DNA of 64,000 nucleotides from Clarkia xantiana subsp. parviflora (GCA_036873135.1 JAPTYO010000005.1:8162166-8226165), one strand, 5' to 3'. Counted from the first letter of the stretch, positions 1 through 12,287 are shown. Program-made: numbers and translations. Notes: generated from the sequence alone by a model not told the origin.

Positions 1-1629
1 ACGGTTTTATTTCAAATCTCGTAGCGTTATTTCTTTGATCAATTTTTTTGTCTAATATTCTTGTTTGAGTTCAGGTATTGGTTCGGTTCGGTTGAACGAA
101 TTGTATGCAGGATTCGTGTCAATGACACTGTTGTATCGTGGGAGGTGATCGTCCCTGTATAAACCTCGTTGCATAACCTGAGGGTGAGGTGGGGCGAAAT
201 TGCTTTAAGGAGAGCGTGATCCGCACGTGCCTCAGTTAAAAACCCGTCTTTCCCATTCGATATACGGATTGCAATTTCTGTTTTCATATACATACAGATT
301 ACTAGTTAATTATATGTTGATTACCGAATAATAAACAATTTGACTTATATCCTACATATTTCAAAATTAATGTTTTACCCCTGTATCGACCAACATTTTT
401 CTAACAACATTACCATAAAAAAAATCATTAGAAAAACGCTAGTCGTTATTAAAAGATAATAAAGTTGATGATTCCCCCAAGAATTTGATCGATAGGTCGT
501 GCTAATTCCATACAAATCAGTACTAAGAAGGATGTGCCCATCACTACAGCAATGACACCGGAGATAAAATAGTTATCTTGAAGTTCAGCTTGAAATGAAG
601 ATATCTTTTGGAGAATAAAAGAAGCTTTATCTTGCACTTGAGGAGGAGTATTGAAGATTAGAGCTGATATGCAAGTTGGTTGCACATGTTTGGGCTCTCT
701 TATATTGGGTTGCTTAGTTTTGAACTCGTTTGGATCTGTTTTTTTGTTTGATATAGTGTTTGAGCTCTTTTTTATTGGGTTCCTTAGTTTCGGCCTTGTT
801 TGGATCTTTTTGTTTGTTTTAGTATTAGTTTGGACCTTATTTATGAAGTTTGATAGTGTTCTCGAACCTTTATTTTAATAGGAGGTATTTAATGAGGAGA
901 TTTATCAGTTGAAGGAACTGCTTTGATGATCCCTTTAATACTTGTCTTCTCATCTCCTCTGATTAGGGTTTTTATCAAACCCTTCGCTTTCCTTTAGTCT
1001 TTCCATAATTCTAGATGAGTCATCACTATTTTATGTAGTATTTATTGAGTCCTGACAATATTACAGTTGCTTAAGTCATAATATGTATTGCGACTCTTGT
1101 GACGTTAGTTTTGTGAATTGAAACGCTCAAAGAATTATGTCCGTGTTTATCAATAAATATTGTTTATGCTATTTTTTTCTACTCAATGAGTGTTTCTTAA
1201 ACATTGCATCATAGGTTATAAAACAGGTAAAGTCTAAATAGTCGTTTTCAAGTCAAAAGATAGATACTGAAGTAGTAAAGAAAAATTGAATTGTTTGACC
1301 CAAAAGAAAATCAATAGTATTAACATTATACATAGATTATTTTGGAATCTATAAATGTAATATGAAATGTGCAAATTATAATTGAAAAGATTGTAGGTAA
1401 AGAACTCGATTGGAATTAATTTGGTCAGTTACTAATTTCTAAATAGATTTTACAATTTAGTTACTAAATGTCACCTACTCGGAACTACAAATACGATACT
1501 AAATGCTAATTTGAATCGAGTTTAAATTATTAGTTACTTAAGTATCACTATTTGAAATCACAAATGCAATACTAAAGTTATAAGTTATGAATCCAAATCT
1601 AATAAATTTTATGAAAAAAATATGAATAA
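1..1629. other. AT-rich intergenic DNA, no supported gene
   Basis: No recognisable gene. The only stretch with some coding character is on the minus strand at 449-685: a short frame with one hydrophobic, membrane-like segment (core SGVIAVVMGTSFLVLICME) that could be an exon fragment. It has no recognised family and no supporting neighbours. The plus strand over the same bases (651-878) is a low-complexity, Phe/Leu-rich shadow containing a loose repeat around tttggatct. The rest is AT-rich, without clear repeats. Confidence 0.4.
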
Positions 1630-1662
1630 TCTATTACTATATTAAAATTTGGTGATAACCTC
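1630..1662 (+). mobile_element. Candidate Helitron 5' terminus
   Basis: The sequence TCTATTACTATATTAAAA begins after an A, which is the form of plant Helitron 5' ends (TC start, then a TACTATATTAAAA-like block, inserted between A and T). I did not find the matching 3' end (GC-rich hairpin followed by CTRR) before the Copia fragment at 3.1 kb, so the element may be truncated. The similarity is to remembered Arabidopsis-type Helitron ends and has not been tested by a search. Confidence 0.45.
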
Positions 1663-3095
1663 ACCACCATGGGACACAACCTTTCATCTCCCATTTCCTC
1701 ACACACACAACATTTCATCTCCCATATATACCACCTTCACATATGAAAGTGTGGTAACCTTTTCATATTCATTCATTCACTAATTAAAAATTCACTCTCT
1801 GCTGGTGATTGCGTGGTACCATTTTCATCTTCCACCTTGACTAATTACAAGTCATTCTCTGGTGGTGATTCGGTTGATCTCAGCCATCGGAGCCCGGATG
1901 TTTCCTCTATCTTCACACCGGTGGTTGTAGATATAGCGGTGGTGGAAAAACATCTACAGTGGCAGATTCGAAGGTCATGAAGAAGGTCTTGTCGAGTCGC
2001 TTGTTGTCGTCGTCGTCCTGCATGCGCAGATTCATTCGTTCATGGTCGTCCTCACTCTGTGGAAGTTCTTCCACCGGAGGTTGTAGATCCGATGATGCTC
2101 ATTTTGATTGCTTTGGTTGTGTCGACGACGGCGCTCGTGATGACTTATATGGTCGTTGAAGATCTCGATTTCATGTCGATTAATTGATCTATATCTCAAC
2201 CGCATGGCCTTTTATCTGTTGCTCATTTTGGCTGATTTAGGGTCCACATTTTCTCCAGAATTTTTCCCCATTTTCCATCACCGTCCCTCTCTAATGCTGA
2301 CCTGTTAATCTAACCTTTACAATTTCTTAAATTTTGTTAACTTTGCCATTTATTTGTTCTTATTCTTTCTTCTATTTGATTGACTGACTAGAGCATTATT
2401 ATGGGTTTCAATATCAAGGCTTCTATCTTATCCTAAACCCCAAAATGTGAAATTGATTAGATTGTTTTCAAAATTTTGATTTTTTGATTGTTGATAGGGA
2501 ATTTGTGTTACAATTATTATGGGTCCTATAGCTAGAAAGTGGCCTCCTACAGTATGAATGTCAAATGAGGTTAGTTTTATTATTGAGTGCATTTTCATTG
2601 GTGTGGTATATGTTTTATTTTTATTTTAATCAAATTTATGATTTCAACAATCACTTACAAAGACTCCTACAAATAATGATGAGTTTGTATGTCTAACATT
2701 TGGATTATTATTGAGGAAATTGAGGCTTCACTGAAAAACAAAGGGATTGCAAGAGAAAGTATAGTCGTATATATTGTTATGTGACGAAGGAGTCAAGGGA
2801 AACTCAATGTGGAATTACTTACATTATCTTGAAGTAGAGACATTACGAGTTTGTGTATCCTTTGAATGGTATGGTAGGATTTATCATTAGGGGAACATAA
2901 CACGTGTTTTGCAAGTAAATGATTGTGTTACAATAGTTTTTGTTGAAATAGACATTCACCGTGAGTCTGGAATACCAAACCGGTTGGTATCTGTACAATA
3001 GAGCAGTATATAAGAAAGTGGGCCACCTCCTCCTATAACCAATTGGTTTTAGGATGGAACCCCTCTTGCATATATGACTGCTCTCTGCTGGCCCA
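1663..3095. other. Possible Helitron body; no supported gene
   Basis: AT-rich DNA with a more balanced patch at about 1800-2160. That patch has a Ser-rich frame (1959-2159, plus) and paired CTCTCTGCTGGTGATT / CTCTGGTGGTGATT motifs about 60 bases apart. It could be a captured gene fragment, but I recognise no protein family. The stretch from 2200 to 3060 shows no structure I can name. Pol-coding sequence of the next element starts near 3070. Confidence 0.3.
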
Positions 3096-4610
3096 TTGGG
3101 CTTGGCTCGGCCCAATGTGGATTCTAACAAGTTGATTGGCACTGCATATAAGCACAACAGTCTGTATTACCTGGAAAGCTCACCTCAACGAGTTGTGTAC
3201 AAGAGCACTAGTAGTGCTAAGGAGGTTCATTATCAGTTGGGGCATCCATCTCTACAGGTTCTAAAAACACTTCGTCCTGAATATCATTCTGTCTCTGAAT
3301 TAGTTTGTGAGTCATGTATTCAGGGCAAACATATCCGTGCTTCCCATCCACCTAGGTTCATTCGTCGATCTGCTGGTATCTTTGATTTAGTACATTCAAA
3401 TGTATGGGTCCATACCCAGTTACATCTATTTCAGATTTTCGATATTTCATCACGTTAGTTATTGATTTCTCTCGTGCAACTTGGATATTTTTTATCAAAT
3501 CTAGGCACGAAGTGTTTGCAAAATTTTTCATGTTTTGTTCTTTTGTGAAAAAATAGTTTGGCACTACCGTTAAAACCCTTCGTAGTGACAATGCAAAAGA
3601 ATATTTCACAAATGAATTCCTGCAATATATGAGTGATAATGGCATCATTCATGAATCATCATGTGCATACACACCTCAACAAAATGGAGTGGCTGAACGA
3701 AAGAACAGACACATACTTGAGGTGGCTCGCACGATGATGTTACATGGCCATGTTCCTCATCGTTTCTTGGCTGACGCGGTTCTAACTGCATGTTATCTAA
3801 TAAATTGTATGCCTTCCTCTGTTCTTGATGTTGCAATACTTTATAATGTCATATTTCCGTCTGCACCTTTGTTTCCAGTATCACCGAAGATATTTGGTTG
3901 TACTTGTTATGTGTACGAAAATCGACCAGGCCGTACAAAACTAGATCCAAAATCTGTTCGTTGTGTTTTTATTGGCTATTCTGGAACTCAGAAAGGTTAT
4001 CGTTGTTATAGCCCCACTCTTAGGAGATACTTTGTCTCATCTGATGTTATTTTTATGGAATCTGTAGCATTTTTCCTTCAATCTGAACCTAGTTTGTCTA
4101 GTAATTCTCCATCGATCATGACTGTTCTAACATATCCTGAGGTCCAAGTCTGCTCTGCTACACTCGAAACTGATAATGCACCTCCTAAGCCTCCTATTAC
4201 TCAGGTATATACTCGAAGAGATAAGACGCTTCCTGTTAATACTAACTCTGTTCAGACCATGCAGGATCATGAGACTCGTGCAGCACCCATTCCAACCATT
4301 GAACCCTACCTGAATCTCCACCATCTCATATACAACAAGTTGATCCCATACCAACTCCCGGACCTGACTCAACTTCTGATATTGACCTTCCCATTGCCAT
4401 TCGGAAAGGCTCCCGCCACTTCCCCAGTACCAGATATCCCCTAGATAGCTTCTGTTCCTATGCAGCCCTATCTACAGAACATCGTGCCTTTAAAACCAGT
4501 CTTGACAGTTACTCTGCTCGTAGAAATGTGTCAGAAGCCTTAGCCAATCCATGGTGGTTTAGTGTTGTGCATGAGGAAATGTCGGCTCTCTGGAACAATA
4601 GTTATAAGAC
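3096..4610 (+). pseudogene. Copia retrotransposon pol fragment (integrase)
   Basis: Remnant of a Ty1/Copia polyprotein. The first frame (3096-3458) holds the zinc-binding GAG-pre-integrase domain, with H..H (HYQLGHPS) and CESC. A frame change follows, then the integrase core: first Asp in VIDFSRATW (about 3460), second in RSDNAKEYF (about 3585), and Glu in QQNGVAERKNRH (3680-3710), the DD35E arrangement. The second frame runs to 4444 through the integrase C-terminal region (KIFGC, GYSGTQKGY). After a stop at 4442-4444 the start of the reverse transcriptase domain is visible (ALANPWWFSVVHEEMSAL, about 4530-4590), and then homology ends abruptly near 4610. No LTR of its own is visible, and gag, protease, most of RT and RNase H are missing. 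It is a dead fragment. Confidence 0.85.
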
Positions 4611-4639
4611 TGACTCCCCGACTTCTGAAAGCTGCCACC

Positions 4640-4833
4640 TACGAAGGAGGTTAGTCATCACATTGACTTCTCAACTCATTAAGCGAACGATGGTGGAAAG
4701 AGTTCGATGCTATACAACAAGCTTGACTGCAAACCGTATGACCAAATGGAGAAACGAGAATAAAAAGGTACTCGACACGACCCCTTCCCATTTTATTATA
4801 ATAAAATGAAAGGACTCATGTCTCGGGGGAAAG
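4640..4833 (+). mobile_element. 3' internal end of a Gypsy element with polypurine tract
   Basis: Short non-coding segment ending in the purine tract ctcgggggaaag at about 4822-4833, directly before the TGTT start of an LTR. A PPT at this position means the LTR that follows is a 3' LTR. The segment abuts the broken Copia pol at about 4610-4640, so the body of this Gypsy element is missing. Confidence 0.55.
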
Positions 4834-5660
4834 TGTTGGATTATAATTAAACCCGATATTACGAGCATAAAGTTGAGTACGTTTGAAAGGCAAGGAAGAG
4901 TCGTCGACCTTTCTTATTCGTATTAACGAGATAAAGACAAAAGGTCGACAACGACATTTGAGGAGGTCGAATTTTAAAGCACGACTGATCGACCAGAAGA
5001 TGATTGGACTACTTGAGCCTCTGGCAAAAGACGCTAATCAAAGTCGACCACGGAAATTCCTGCGGAAACCCTTCATCCGAAGGTCAAGAAAGGTGGCGGC
5101 TGCTTCGACCACCTCCAAGAGGAAACCTTCCTCCTAAAGTAAAGACAGGTAGCGACCTTCTTCAAACCGCCTTCAGAAGGAAACCTCCCTCTAAAGTAAA
5201 AGACAGGCGGTGACCTGCTTGTCACTTGGTTGAGGAAACCTTCCTCAATAAGAAACACTTAGCTGGAGACCAGCTGGTCACCAGCTGACTGCTCACCGTC
5301 TCTTTCAACCAATCACAGGAGGGTAACCGCCGCCCCTGAACAGCCAATCAAGGCATAGCAGCCGCCTTTAGGAAGCCGGTAACTTGTCCTTATAAATAGG
5401 GACTCTTTCTATTCATTTAAACAATCTTAGCTCAATACGCTTTACATTACTACTCTTAAATCCATTACTGACTTAAGCTTCGGGGTGGAATCAGGGGCCA
5501 TCCCCAACCCCTTTTTAGGTATTCGCCCTACAAAACCATTGAAGGAAACTTAGTGTTCGAAGGAACTAAGTCCAAGGCGATATTCTGAAGTCCATTCCCC
5601 GAAGTTCAAGGCAACGTCATTTTGATCCCACCACTACGGATGTTATATCCATTACAACAA
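4834..5660 (+). repeat. Gypsy LTR (3' LTR, right end approximate)
   Basis: Begins TGTTGGATTATAATTAAACC immediately after a polypurine tract. A TATA box (TATAAATAGGG) lies at about 5391-5401, with the transcribed part downstream. The U3 region carries repeated gaaacctTCCTC blocks at 5120-5250, spaced by AGACAGG(C/T)GG(T)GACC-like segments. The right end is uncertain; the TACAACA at about 5653-5659 is the best candidate. Related LTR sequence occurs in reverse at 39.6-40.3 kb (shared aaggtcgacga block and purine-rich gaaggaaggg repeats), so this is a family with at least two copies in the window. Confidence 0.6.
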
Positions 5661-6359
5661 GGAAATCAATCCTATCATGCAAGTCCAATATATACGGACA
5701 ACTATGGTAACACAAGGTATGAAATATTACTAACGAGTTATCATGCATTTCTACTATGATCATGACAGGTCTATTCGACAACGTCAAACGTATATATAAA
5801 AGATTCAGGGAACAACACCCAACGTGACCTCAACCCAAACATGAGGAACAACAACTATGTACAAAGCTTGGTAGAGCAAACACAACCAACCTAGTACAAC
5901 ATGCAAGTGGTATACCCCACTCAACATCTACATAGCCTATACGGCCCTTACGTACGCGCCCACGCGACCTATATAATACACGCCTAAACGAAATCTACAC
6001 GCATGACCAACATGGAAATGCGCGACTATTCAGGGTAACAGTACATATATAATTATGGTAGTAACACCTATACATGTATATTAGCCAATGCTTGTAGGAC
6101 ATACATGTCTACTCACATACTCTATGAAGAGTTTCAAAGTTCGACCATTGTTGCGAACAACTTCCTAATACCAAGCCTGTGTATACAACGGCTAACATAA
6201 TAACAAGATGAGATTCAAACATCATCATCAACGAACACAAACATTAGCACGATGTGCAAACCGCATTTTGAGTGCGCAAGGGTGCTACATGATCAGTGGC
6301 AGACTTAGCAAATATACCAAGATTGACCAAACAAAAGCACGGGGGCAAGAGTATACATA

Positions 6360-7000
6360 CCTTGCATAAACCATACATCAAGATGCCAACGCCTGTCTAG
6401 ACGTCATCGAAAAATACTTGCGCACCTCGCTATCATCAGCAACCTTCTTGCGAAGGACAGTCATCTCGGATTCAAGGGCAGCAATCGAGCCTATTAAACA
6501 AAGGCAGAAGCCTTCAATCCAACAACCTTAGCATCCAAGCCGCAAGCTTTCTTGTTCGCTCTAGCCATTGCATAGAAAACAACATCATGCTTCTTGGAGA
6601 AAAAATACAAAGGAGTAAAGAATGATACTCACAAGGATAAAGCAAGCAAGACGCACAGGGGAAAAGCAAACATGCATACGCACGCCTTTTCAACACGCGC
6701 AAGATCCCTCAACACGCGCGCGATCCCTCAGCAAAACTATCATCAAAGAAGCAAACAAGAAAGATAAACGTGACAAGTTCAAGGGATGATCGACAACATA
6801 GGCAGCATACCCTTTCAAATCGGCTCCTCTATCAAAATTCTCCCCTCGACCCAGGGGCAGAAAGAGCAGGCGGACGAGTCTAAACCTAACATATTTCCCT
6901 CTATTGTGAGAAAGAACCTCCGATGACTCGCCACCAGCAGTAGACTCAGATCGCTTGAAGTGGCTCGAGGGACGAATCTCGAAGTCGGATCACTCTATTC
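6360..7000 (-). pseudogene. Remnant of antisense accessory gene of a Tat-like element
   Basis: On the minus strand, 6580-6490 and 6480-6410 encode short blocks (AMARANKKACGLDAKVVGLK and IAALESEMTVLRKKVADD) that align in order with the coiled-coil C-terminal part of the antisense gene at 45.5-45.8 kb (SAKERACFLGSKVANLKAES and VVALESELAALQKKVVED). A stop and a frame change separate them. Farther upstream (about 6850-6950, minus) lies a Ser/Pro/Arg-rich piece like the linker of that gene. The gene runs opposite to the host retrotransposon, as in the 41-55 kb element. Function is unknown; this copy is clearly dead. Confidence 0.6.
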
Positions 7001-7661
7001 CTGATCAAGTAAGAGTATTGTTGACATTGACGACGCTAAGTCGACCTCGACCCTGGCCCAGACCCAAAAAGGCAAGAAGACCATTATCTTACCGGATTCC
7101 GGAAAGTATCACTTCCAAGGGCAGCACGTACGCGTCAACACCCTAGGAGGAAGGCAACATGTTGTTCAAAAACTAAGTTTGGAGACGTTAAAACGCAACA
7201 CGCGTGTGCCAACGCATTGAGAGGAAGCAACACCTCTCGTTCAGAAACTAAAGATAGTAGCAACAAACATGGCATAGTACGTTCATGCTCTGACACGTCA
7301 ATAACAGAATTAACAACTCATTTCCAAATAATAAGTATAATTTCCATGATCGCGATTACGCGTACGCACGTATCGACATGCCAACGTAAGATCTACTTCA
7401 GGGTTAAGCGGCTATCATGTCCGCACATCTCTAAGCGGCTATCATGTCCGCAAAATCAGCTAAGTCTGGATGTGCACTCTAGAAGATACGCTTTGACAGC
7501 AGTCTACAAGAATGAACAACAACTTGATCAGCGCGTGTATACGCGAAAGTCATCAATGCAAGCACCAAGGAATGAACACTCTCCCGATGGAGACAACTAC
7601 ATATCTACAGACTTGTTAGTCTCTATACATCATATAGCGAACATCCCCATTTGGGGGGTAA

Positions 7662-7868
7662 ATCTATGTCAACATGGGCCTCGTCCTGACACTCACATGT
7701 TTTATGTGATCTAAGCGCATCTACATGAGACTCTATGTCAACATGGGCCTCGTCCCGACACTCACATGTTTTATGTGATCTACGCGCATCTACATAAGAC
7801 TCTATGTCAACATTGGCCTCATCCTGACACTTACGTGTTCTACATAATCAACGCGCATCTACATGATA
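7662..7868 (+). repeat. Three direct repeats of about 69 bp
   Basis: Three near-identical copies of a unit starting atgtcaacatgggcctcgtc, each also containing acactcacatgttttatgtg and ending in gcgcatctacatgagactct. The third copy is more diverged. They lie inside the Gypsy internal region; a related sequence (gggacgaggccc) is found in the minus-strand element at about 43414-43425, so the motif is part of the family. Confidence 0.7.
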
Positions 7869-8064
7869 CTACGCCTTCATTTAAGGTAACAAGTCTGAAT
7901 ATGAGTATGGCAATAACATTTATACTTGCATGTATTTGCCAGTTAATGCAGGACTACGACATGTATGTTGACATACAAATGAGAAATTCTAAGTGTTCAA
8001 GATATTACATCACGCATGCTATGATCATGTACACAACGAGCAACGCGCGCAGTGAACAACGTGT

Positions 8065-9040
8065 GCGACTTATGACAAGGTGTCGGCTATCAAAGAATAT
8101 TTTCTACGTATTCCACTATGTCAGCAGTCGACAGATAACAAGCATCGACTATCAAGGAATATTTTCTAAAGTGTTCCACTATGTCAGCAGTCGACATATG
8201 ACAAGGTGTCGACTATCAATGAATATTATCTAAGTGTTCCACTATGTTAGCAGTCGACATATGACAAGGTGTCGACTATCAAGGAATATTTTCTAAGTGT
8301 TCCACTATGTCAGCAGTCGACATATGACAAGGTGTCGACTATCAAGGAATATTTTCTAAGTGTTCTACTATGGCAGCAGTCGACATATGACGAGATGTCG
8401 ACTATCAAGGAATATTTTCTAAGTGTTCCACCATGTAAGCAGTCGATATATGACGAGGTGTCGACTATCAATGAATATTTTCTAAAGTGTTCCACCATGT
8501 CAGCAGTCGACATATGACGAGGTGTCGACTATCATGGAATATTTTCTACGTTTTCCACCATGTCAGCAGTCGACATATGACGAGGTGTCGACTATATCAA
8601 GAAATATTTTCTAAGTGTTCCACTATGGCAGCAGTCGACATATGACAAAGTGTCGACTATCAAGAAATATTTTCTAAAGTGCTCTACTATGTCAGCAGTC
8701 GACATATGACATAGTGTCAACTATCAAGAAATATTTTCTAAGTATTTCTCCATGGTGGCAGATATCAAATAGCGGGTGTCAATAATCAAGAAATATTTTC
8801 TAAGTATTTCTCCATGATGGCAGATGTCAAATAGCGGGTGTCAACAATCAAGAAATATTTTCTATGTATTTCACCATGGTGGCAGACGACACATGTCAAG
8901 TAGCAAGCGTCAACTATCAAGAAATATTTTGTAAGTGTTTCACCATGGTGGCAGACGACACATGAAACACAACACATGTCAAGTAACAAGCGTCGATTAC
9001 CAAGAAACATTTTCTAAGTGTTTTCATCATGAAGGAGATA
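8065..9040 (+). repeat. 63-bp tandem repeat array, about 15 copies
   Basis: Head-to-tail units of about 63 bp, each made of cagcagtcgacatatgac, a GTGTCGACTATCAA block, gaatattttctaagtgttcc and a CACTAT/CACCAT end. Each unit has two GTCGAC sites. Identity is high between 8150 and 8700 and falls toward 9040, where units become CATGGTGGCAGA variants. Open frames across the array are a by-product of the unit length being a multiple of three; they are not genes. The array lies between the antisense gene remnant and the 3' LTR of the Gypsy element. Confidence 0.85.
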
Positions 9041-10079
9041 ACAATTATCAATTATCAACTATCAACAATCAACATCAAGCATGTTCGAACACTATCTACG
9101 CTATAGTGCAACATGTCGACAATGATTACCATACATGAGGGGAGTATTTGTACTTACTATCATGTTCATAAATTTTCAGCATTTAGACAAAATTTTGGCC
9201 AATTTGGGGAACTAACGTCTTTTAGGAATTTTAACAAACACCTTGTGGGCATCTTAGGAAAATAAATTTCAAGAGACAATCAAGATCAAATTGAGCCTAA
9301 ACAAGGTTGCAAATGGTCCAGCCATACCCGGAATTGTACTCACCACCTCGAGACGATGCCGGTGATGACAGATGGCTTCCCGGAAAAGTGCTTGGCCTTC
9401 AAATTTGCTACTCCAAAGTTTCTTCTTCTTCAAGAAATGAGAGGATCTTAAAAATTACTAAGGGTGGAGGTTTAACTAATGGATATTCTCTCTCCTATTT
9501 CCACTAATAGTATTCTTATGGGTAACCCTTGACCCCTCTCTATTTTTTACAAGTCCTTAGTAGCAGGACTAAGTGTATTTACATCTCTATTACGACATGC
9601 ATCATTTTGACACGTCGTATGCAATCACCTCACATTACGTACACATGATTTATTTACGATCATCTTGTTTATCCTACGTCACAATCCACGGTCTCATCAT
9701 CATATGATTGATTGCATGATTTTATTATTGATAAAACGTCATCGCATCATGTACGTCTTTGTTATCGTATCCGTCATGTACGTAGAGGATACACCCATAG
9801 TTAACATATTTTTATGCATGTTGACATATATGAACATGATTACACATATTCATGACTTGACACATATGTCTATTATATATACACATATCTGTCGCACTAA
9901 CCCTGTCAGCAAATATCGAATCACTCGTCAAGAAAATTAAAGATTGGCGAAATCAAAGTTCAAGTATCCAGACGAAAATCAATCAACTTCTAAGGTCAGC
10001 ACCGAACCTAAATTGGAAGATTATCCTATTTTAAAATAGAGTCAAGCAAGGTTTGAACCGTCACTTGACTCGGGGGAAA

Positions 10080-10681
10080 ATGATGGATATTCGCCCAATT
10101 CGGGTTCGTATTTATATTTCAGACTTCGTAAACACGTCAAAATCACATAAACGGTTCGAAAACACATCCTCGAGGTTCAAAACGGTCCAGACGCGCGGCA
10201 CACGCGTCCGGAACGGACCTCCGGATTTCCCAAGACGACCCGGAATACGTCGGGATCGTCCGAACCCGACGTAACTCGAGTCGTCGTCTACAGCGCGCGT
10301 GTTCCATTTGTGTCAACACACTAAGTTAGAGTTTTCCAATAGCCAACCTTGATCAAACCAGACGACGGTTCACATATTCCTTAAAACCGGCGTCAGACCG
10401 CTAAAAAACCGGGATCGGTTCTAAGGTTGCCTATAAATAGGGGACCTAGGTCATTCATTTGAGGGTAATGTCACTTGAGATTGGCTTAGGAGATCTGACT
10501 TCTCTCTAGCTTTCTCTCTCTAGAATTCTCATTTAAGCATCGGAGAGGGCGTAACCAGCACCACCCCCCTCTTCGTGCTGGTTACTGCCCCGTTTGCAGG
10601 TTCAGACAACAAGCGCGAAGTAAGGTGCGCGTGTACAAGACAGGACGTGTATTAACATAACTTGAAGATAACGTCCTAACA
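10080..10681 (+). repeat. 3' LTR of Tat-like Gypsy element
   Basis: Starts TGATGGATATTCGCCC right after the polypurine tract and ends CCTAACA at 10681, about 602 bp. A TATA box (CCTATAAATAGGGG) is at about 10430-10443, followed by a pyrimidine-rich transcribed region (TCTCTCTAGCTTTCTCTCTC). The first 60 bases match the LTR start of the element at 41283-54885 (GATTCGGGTTCGT, CACGTCAAA), while the 3' part differs, so these are sister families. The 5' LTR is not in the window and no target-site duplication could be matched. Confidence 0.8.
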
Positions 10682-10799
10682 CTCTGGGGACAGTGTTGTC
10701 TGCAACATGTGATCAACCACACATTCAAAGACTTAGCCGTTTTATGGGCCCAAAGACAGCCGACATATCAATATTCTAACAATGCAACATATTGACAGT

Positions 10800-12287
10800 C
10801 TGACACTTGTGGGTTCCGAAACCCCGTCTAGGACTCTACACAATGATCAACCTGAAGATTCGTCAAGGCCGTTGCATCCTGCGCTTCAAGACGAAACACC
10901 ACTGATGGAAAAGGTCAGCGGTACAAAGCTCGATTTATTGCGAAAGGCTGTACCCAAATTCACGGAGTGGACTTTGACAAAACAAACTCACTGACTGTAC
11001 GTAAAACCACGGTTAGGGCCAGTCCTGGTCGCAAGTCTCAATCTCGAGCTGCACCAAATGAATATTAAGACCGCATTCATCCACGGAAACCTGGAGGAAG
11101 AGATCTACATGGAGCGACCGGAGGGTTTCATTACTCCTGGTAACGAACGTAAAGTTTGTAAACTCCAAAGGACCATTTACGGTCTTAAACAGTCATCTCG
11201 GCAATTATCGCAGATTCCACGACAAAATCGTAGAAAACGGATTTGTGAATCTTCACGAGGATCCGTGCGTGTATTATAAGACCTCCGGGTCTAAGTATGT
11301 CATCTTAACCTTATACGTGGACGATGTACTCATTGCCGCAAACGACATGAGTTTTATGAACATGTCAAAGTCCTGGTTGGCATCTGTATTTGAGATGAAA
11401 GACATGGGAGAGGCCACATATATCTTAGGCATTAAAATTTCTAGAGATCGAGCTACCCGGAAATTGTGTCTATCTCAAGAAGCTTATATCAACAAACTTT
11501 TGAAAAGATTCAGATTACAGGATGTCAAACCCGTGGATACGCCGGTGGTGTTTTGATGCGCATTGTCAAAACGTGATGGCCCCAAGAACCTGGCAGAGCG
11601 TGAACAGATGAAGGGTGCGGAGTATTTAAGCATGGTCGGTAGTTTGATGTACGCCATGCAATGCACCCGTCCAGATATCTGTTACGCCGTGGGCCTAGTA
11701 GCACATTTCCAATCAGACCTGGCTATCAACAATTAAAGGCTGTAAAATGAATAATTCGTTATCTGAAAGGTACGGCCGACTACGCACTGTGCTATGAGGG
11801 AAAAAAGTTAGAATTGACCGGTTACAGTGACGCCGACCATGGTGGCGATCCGGATGATCTTAAGCCCGCCACAGGGGGAGTGTTCCTCCTTGCTAATGTC
11901 GCCATTTCATGGACGAGCAAGAAGCAAACCTGTGTCGCGCTGTCCATGATGGAATCAGAATTCGTAGCTCTCTCTAAGAATGCACAAGAAGCGGTCTGGC
12001 TCAAAAGGCTTCTAACTGCACTGCTTGGTGGTGATGTCGAGAATAAACCTGTGAAGGTCTTCTCTGACAGTCAAGCAGCCATTGCGACAGTTAAGAATCT
12101 GAAGTACCAAAGTAGGACCAAACACATTGATGTGAAATATTTCTATGCTAAATCTATGGTAGAAGACAATATAATCACTATGGAATACTTGTCCATTGAT
12201 AATATGATTGCGGACCCATTAAGTAAACCACTACGCATGGAGATATTCGAAAAGCACGTAAAAATGCTTGGATTGTGTAGGGTTTAG
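10800..12287 (+). pseudogene. Copia pol remnant: reverse transcriptase and RNase H
   Basis: C-terminal half of a Ty1/Copia polyprotein in several frames. RT starts at about 10910 (YKAR at about 10925, then HGVDF-like) and continues at 11058-11279 ([29 protein letters not shown]) and 11245-11556, where the catalytic YVDD is intact (LTLYVDDVLIAAND, about 11310-11350). A frame break near 11556 precedes the CTRPDICYAVG block (about 11660-11700). RNase H is open from 11814 to 12287 (157 codons) with TGYSDADHGGD, SMMESEFVALS, SDSQAAIATVKN and RTKHIDVKY. The stop after LGLCRV matches the usual end of such proteins. Integrase, protease and gag are missing. The same family appears at 29.8-39.2 kb. Confidence 0.85.

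Larger units (their letters stand above)
5661..10079 (+). mobile_element. Tat-like Gypsy element, 3' internal region, truncated
   Basis: Largely non-coding internal region of a Ty3/gypsy element that ends in the polypurine tract gactcgggggaaaa (about 10066-10079) and the 3' LTR at 10080. No gag, protease, RT or integrase is present. It contains, on the minus strand, remnants of the antisense accessory gene seen intact in structure at 43-46 kb (see 6360-7000), three 69-bp repeats (7662-7868) and a 63-bp tandem array (8065-9040). The order antisense gene, repeats, PPT, LTR matches the element at 41.3-54.9 kb in mirror image, which supports the assignment. The remaining pieces (5661-6350, 7000-7660, 9040-10065) show no gene. 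Confidence 0.6.

Noticed and set aside
651..878. Hydrophobic plus-strand frame suggesting a membrane protein
   Set aside because: Low-complexity T-rich DNA with a loose tttggatct repeat; no conserved features.
8269..8517. Open frames across the 63-bp array (both strands)
   Set aside because: The unit length is a multiple of three, so repeats stay open by chance; composition and repetition show a non-coding array.
8065..9040. CRISPR-like repeat pattern
   Set aside because: Units are contiguous without unique spacers and the DNA is clearly plant nuclear.
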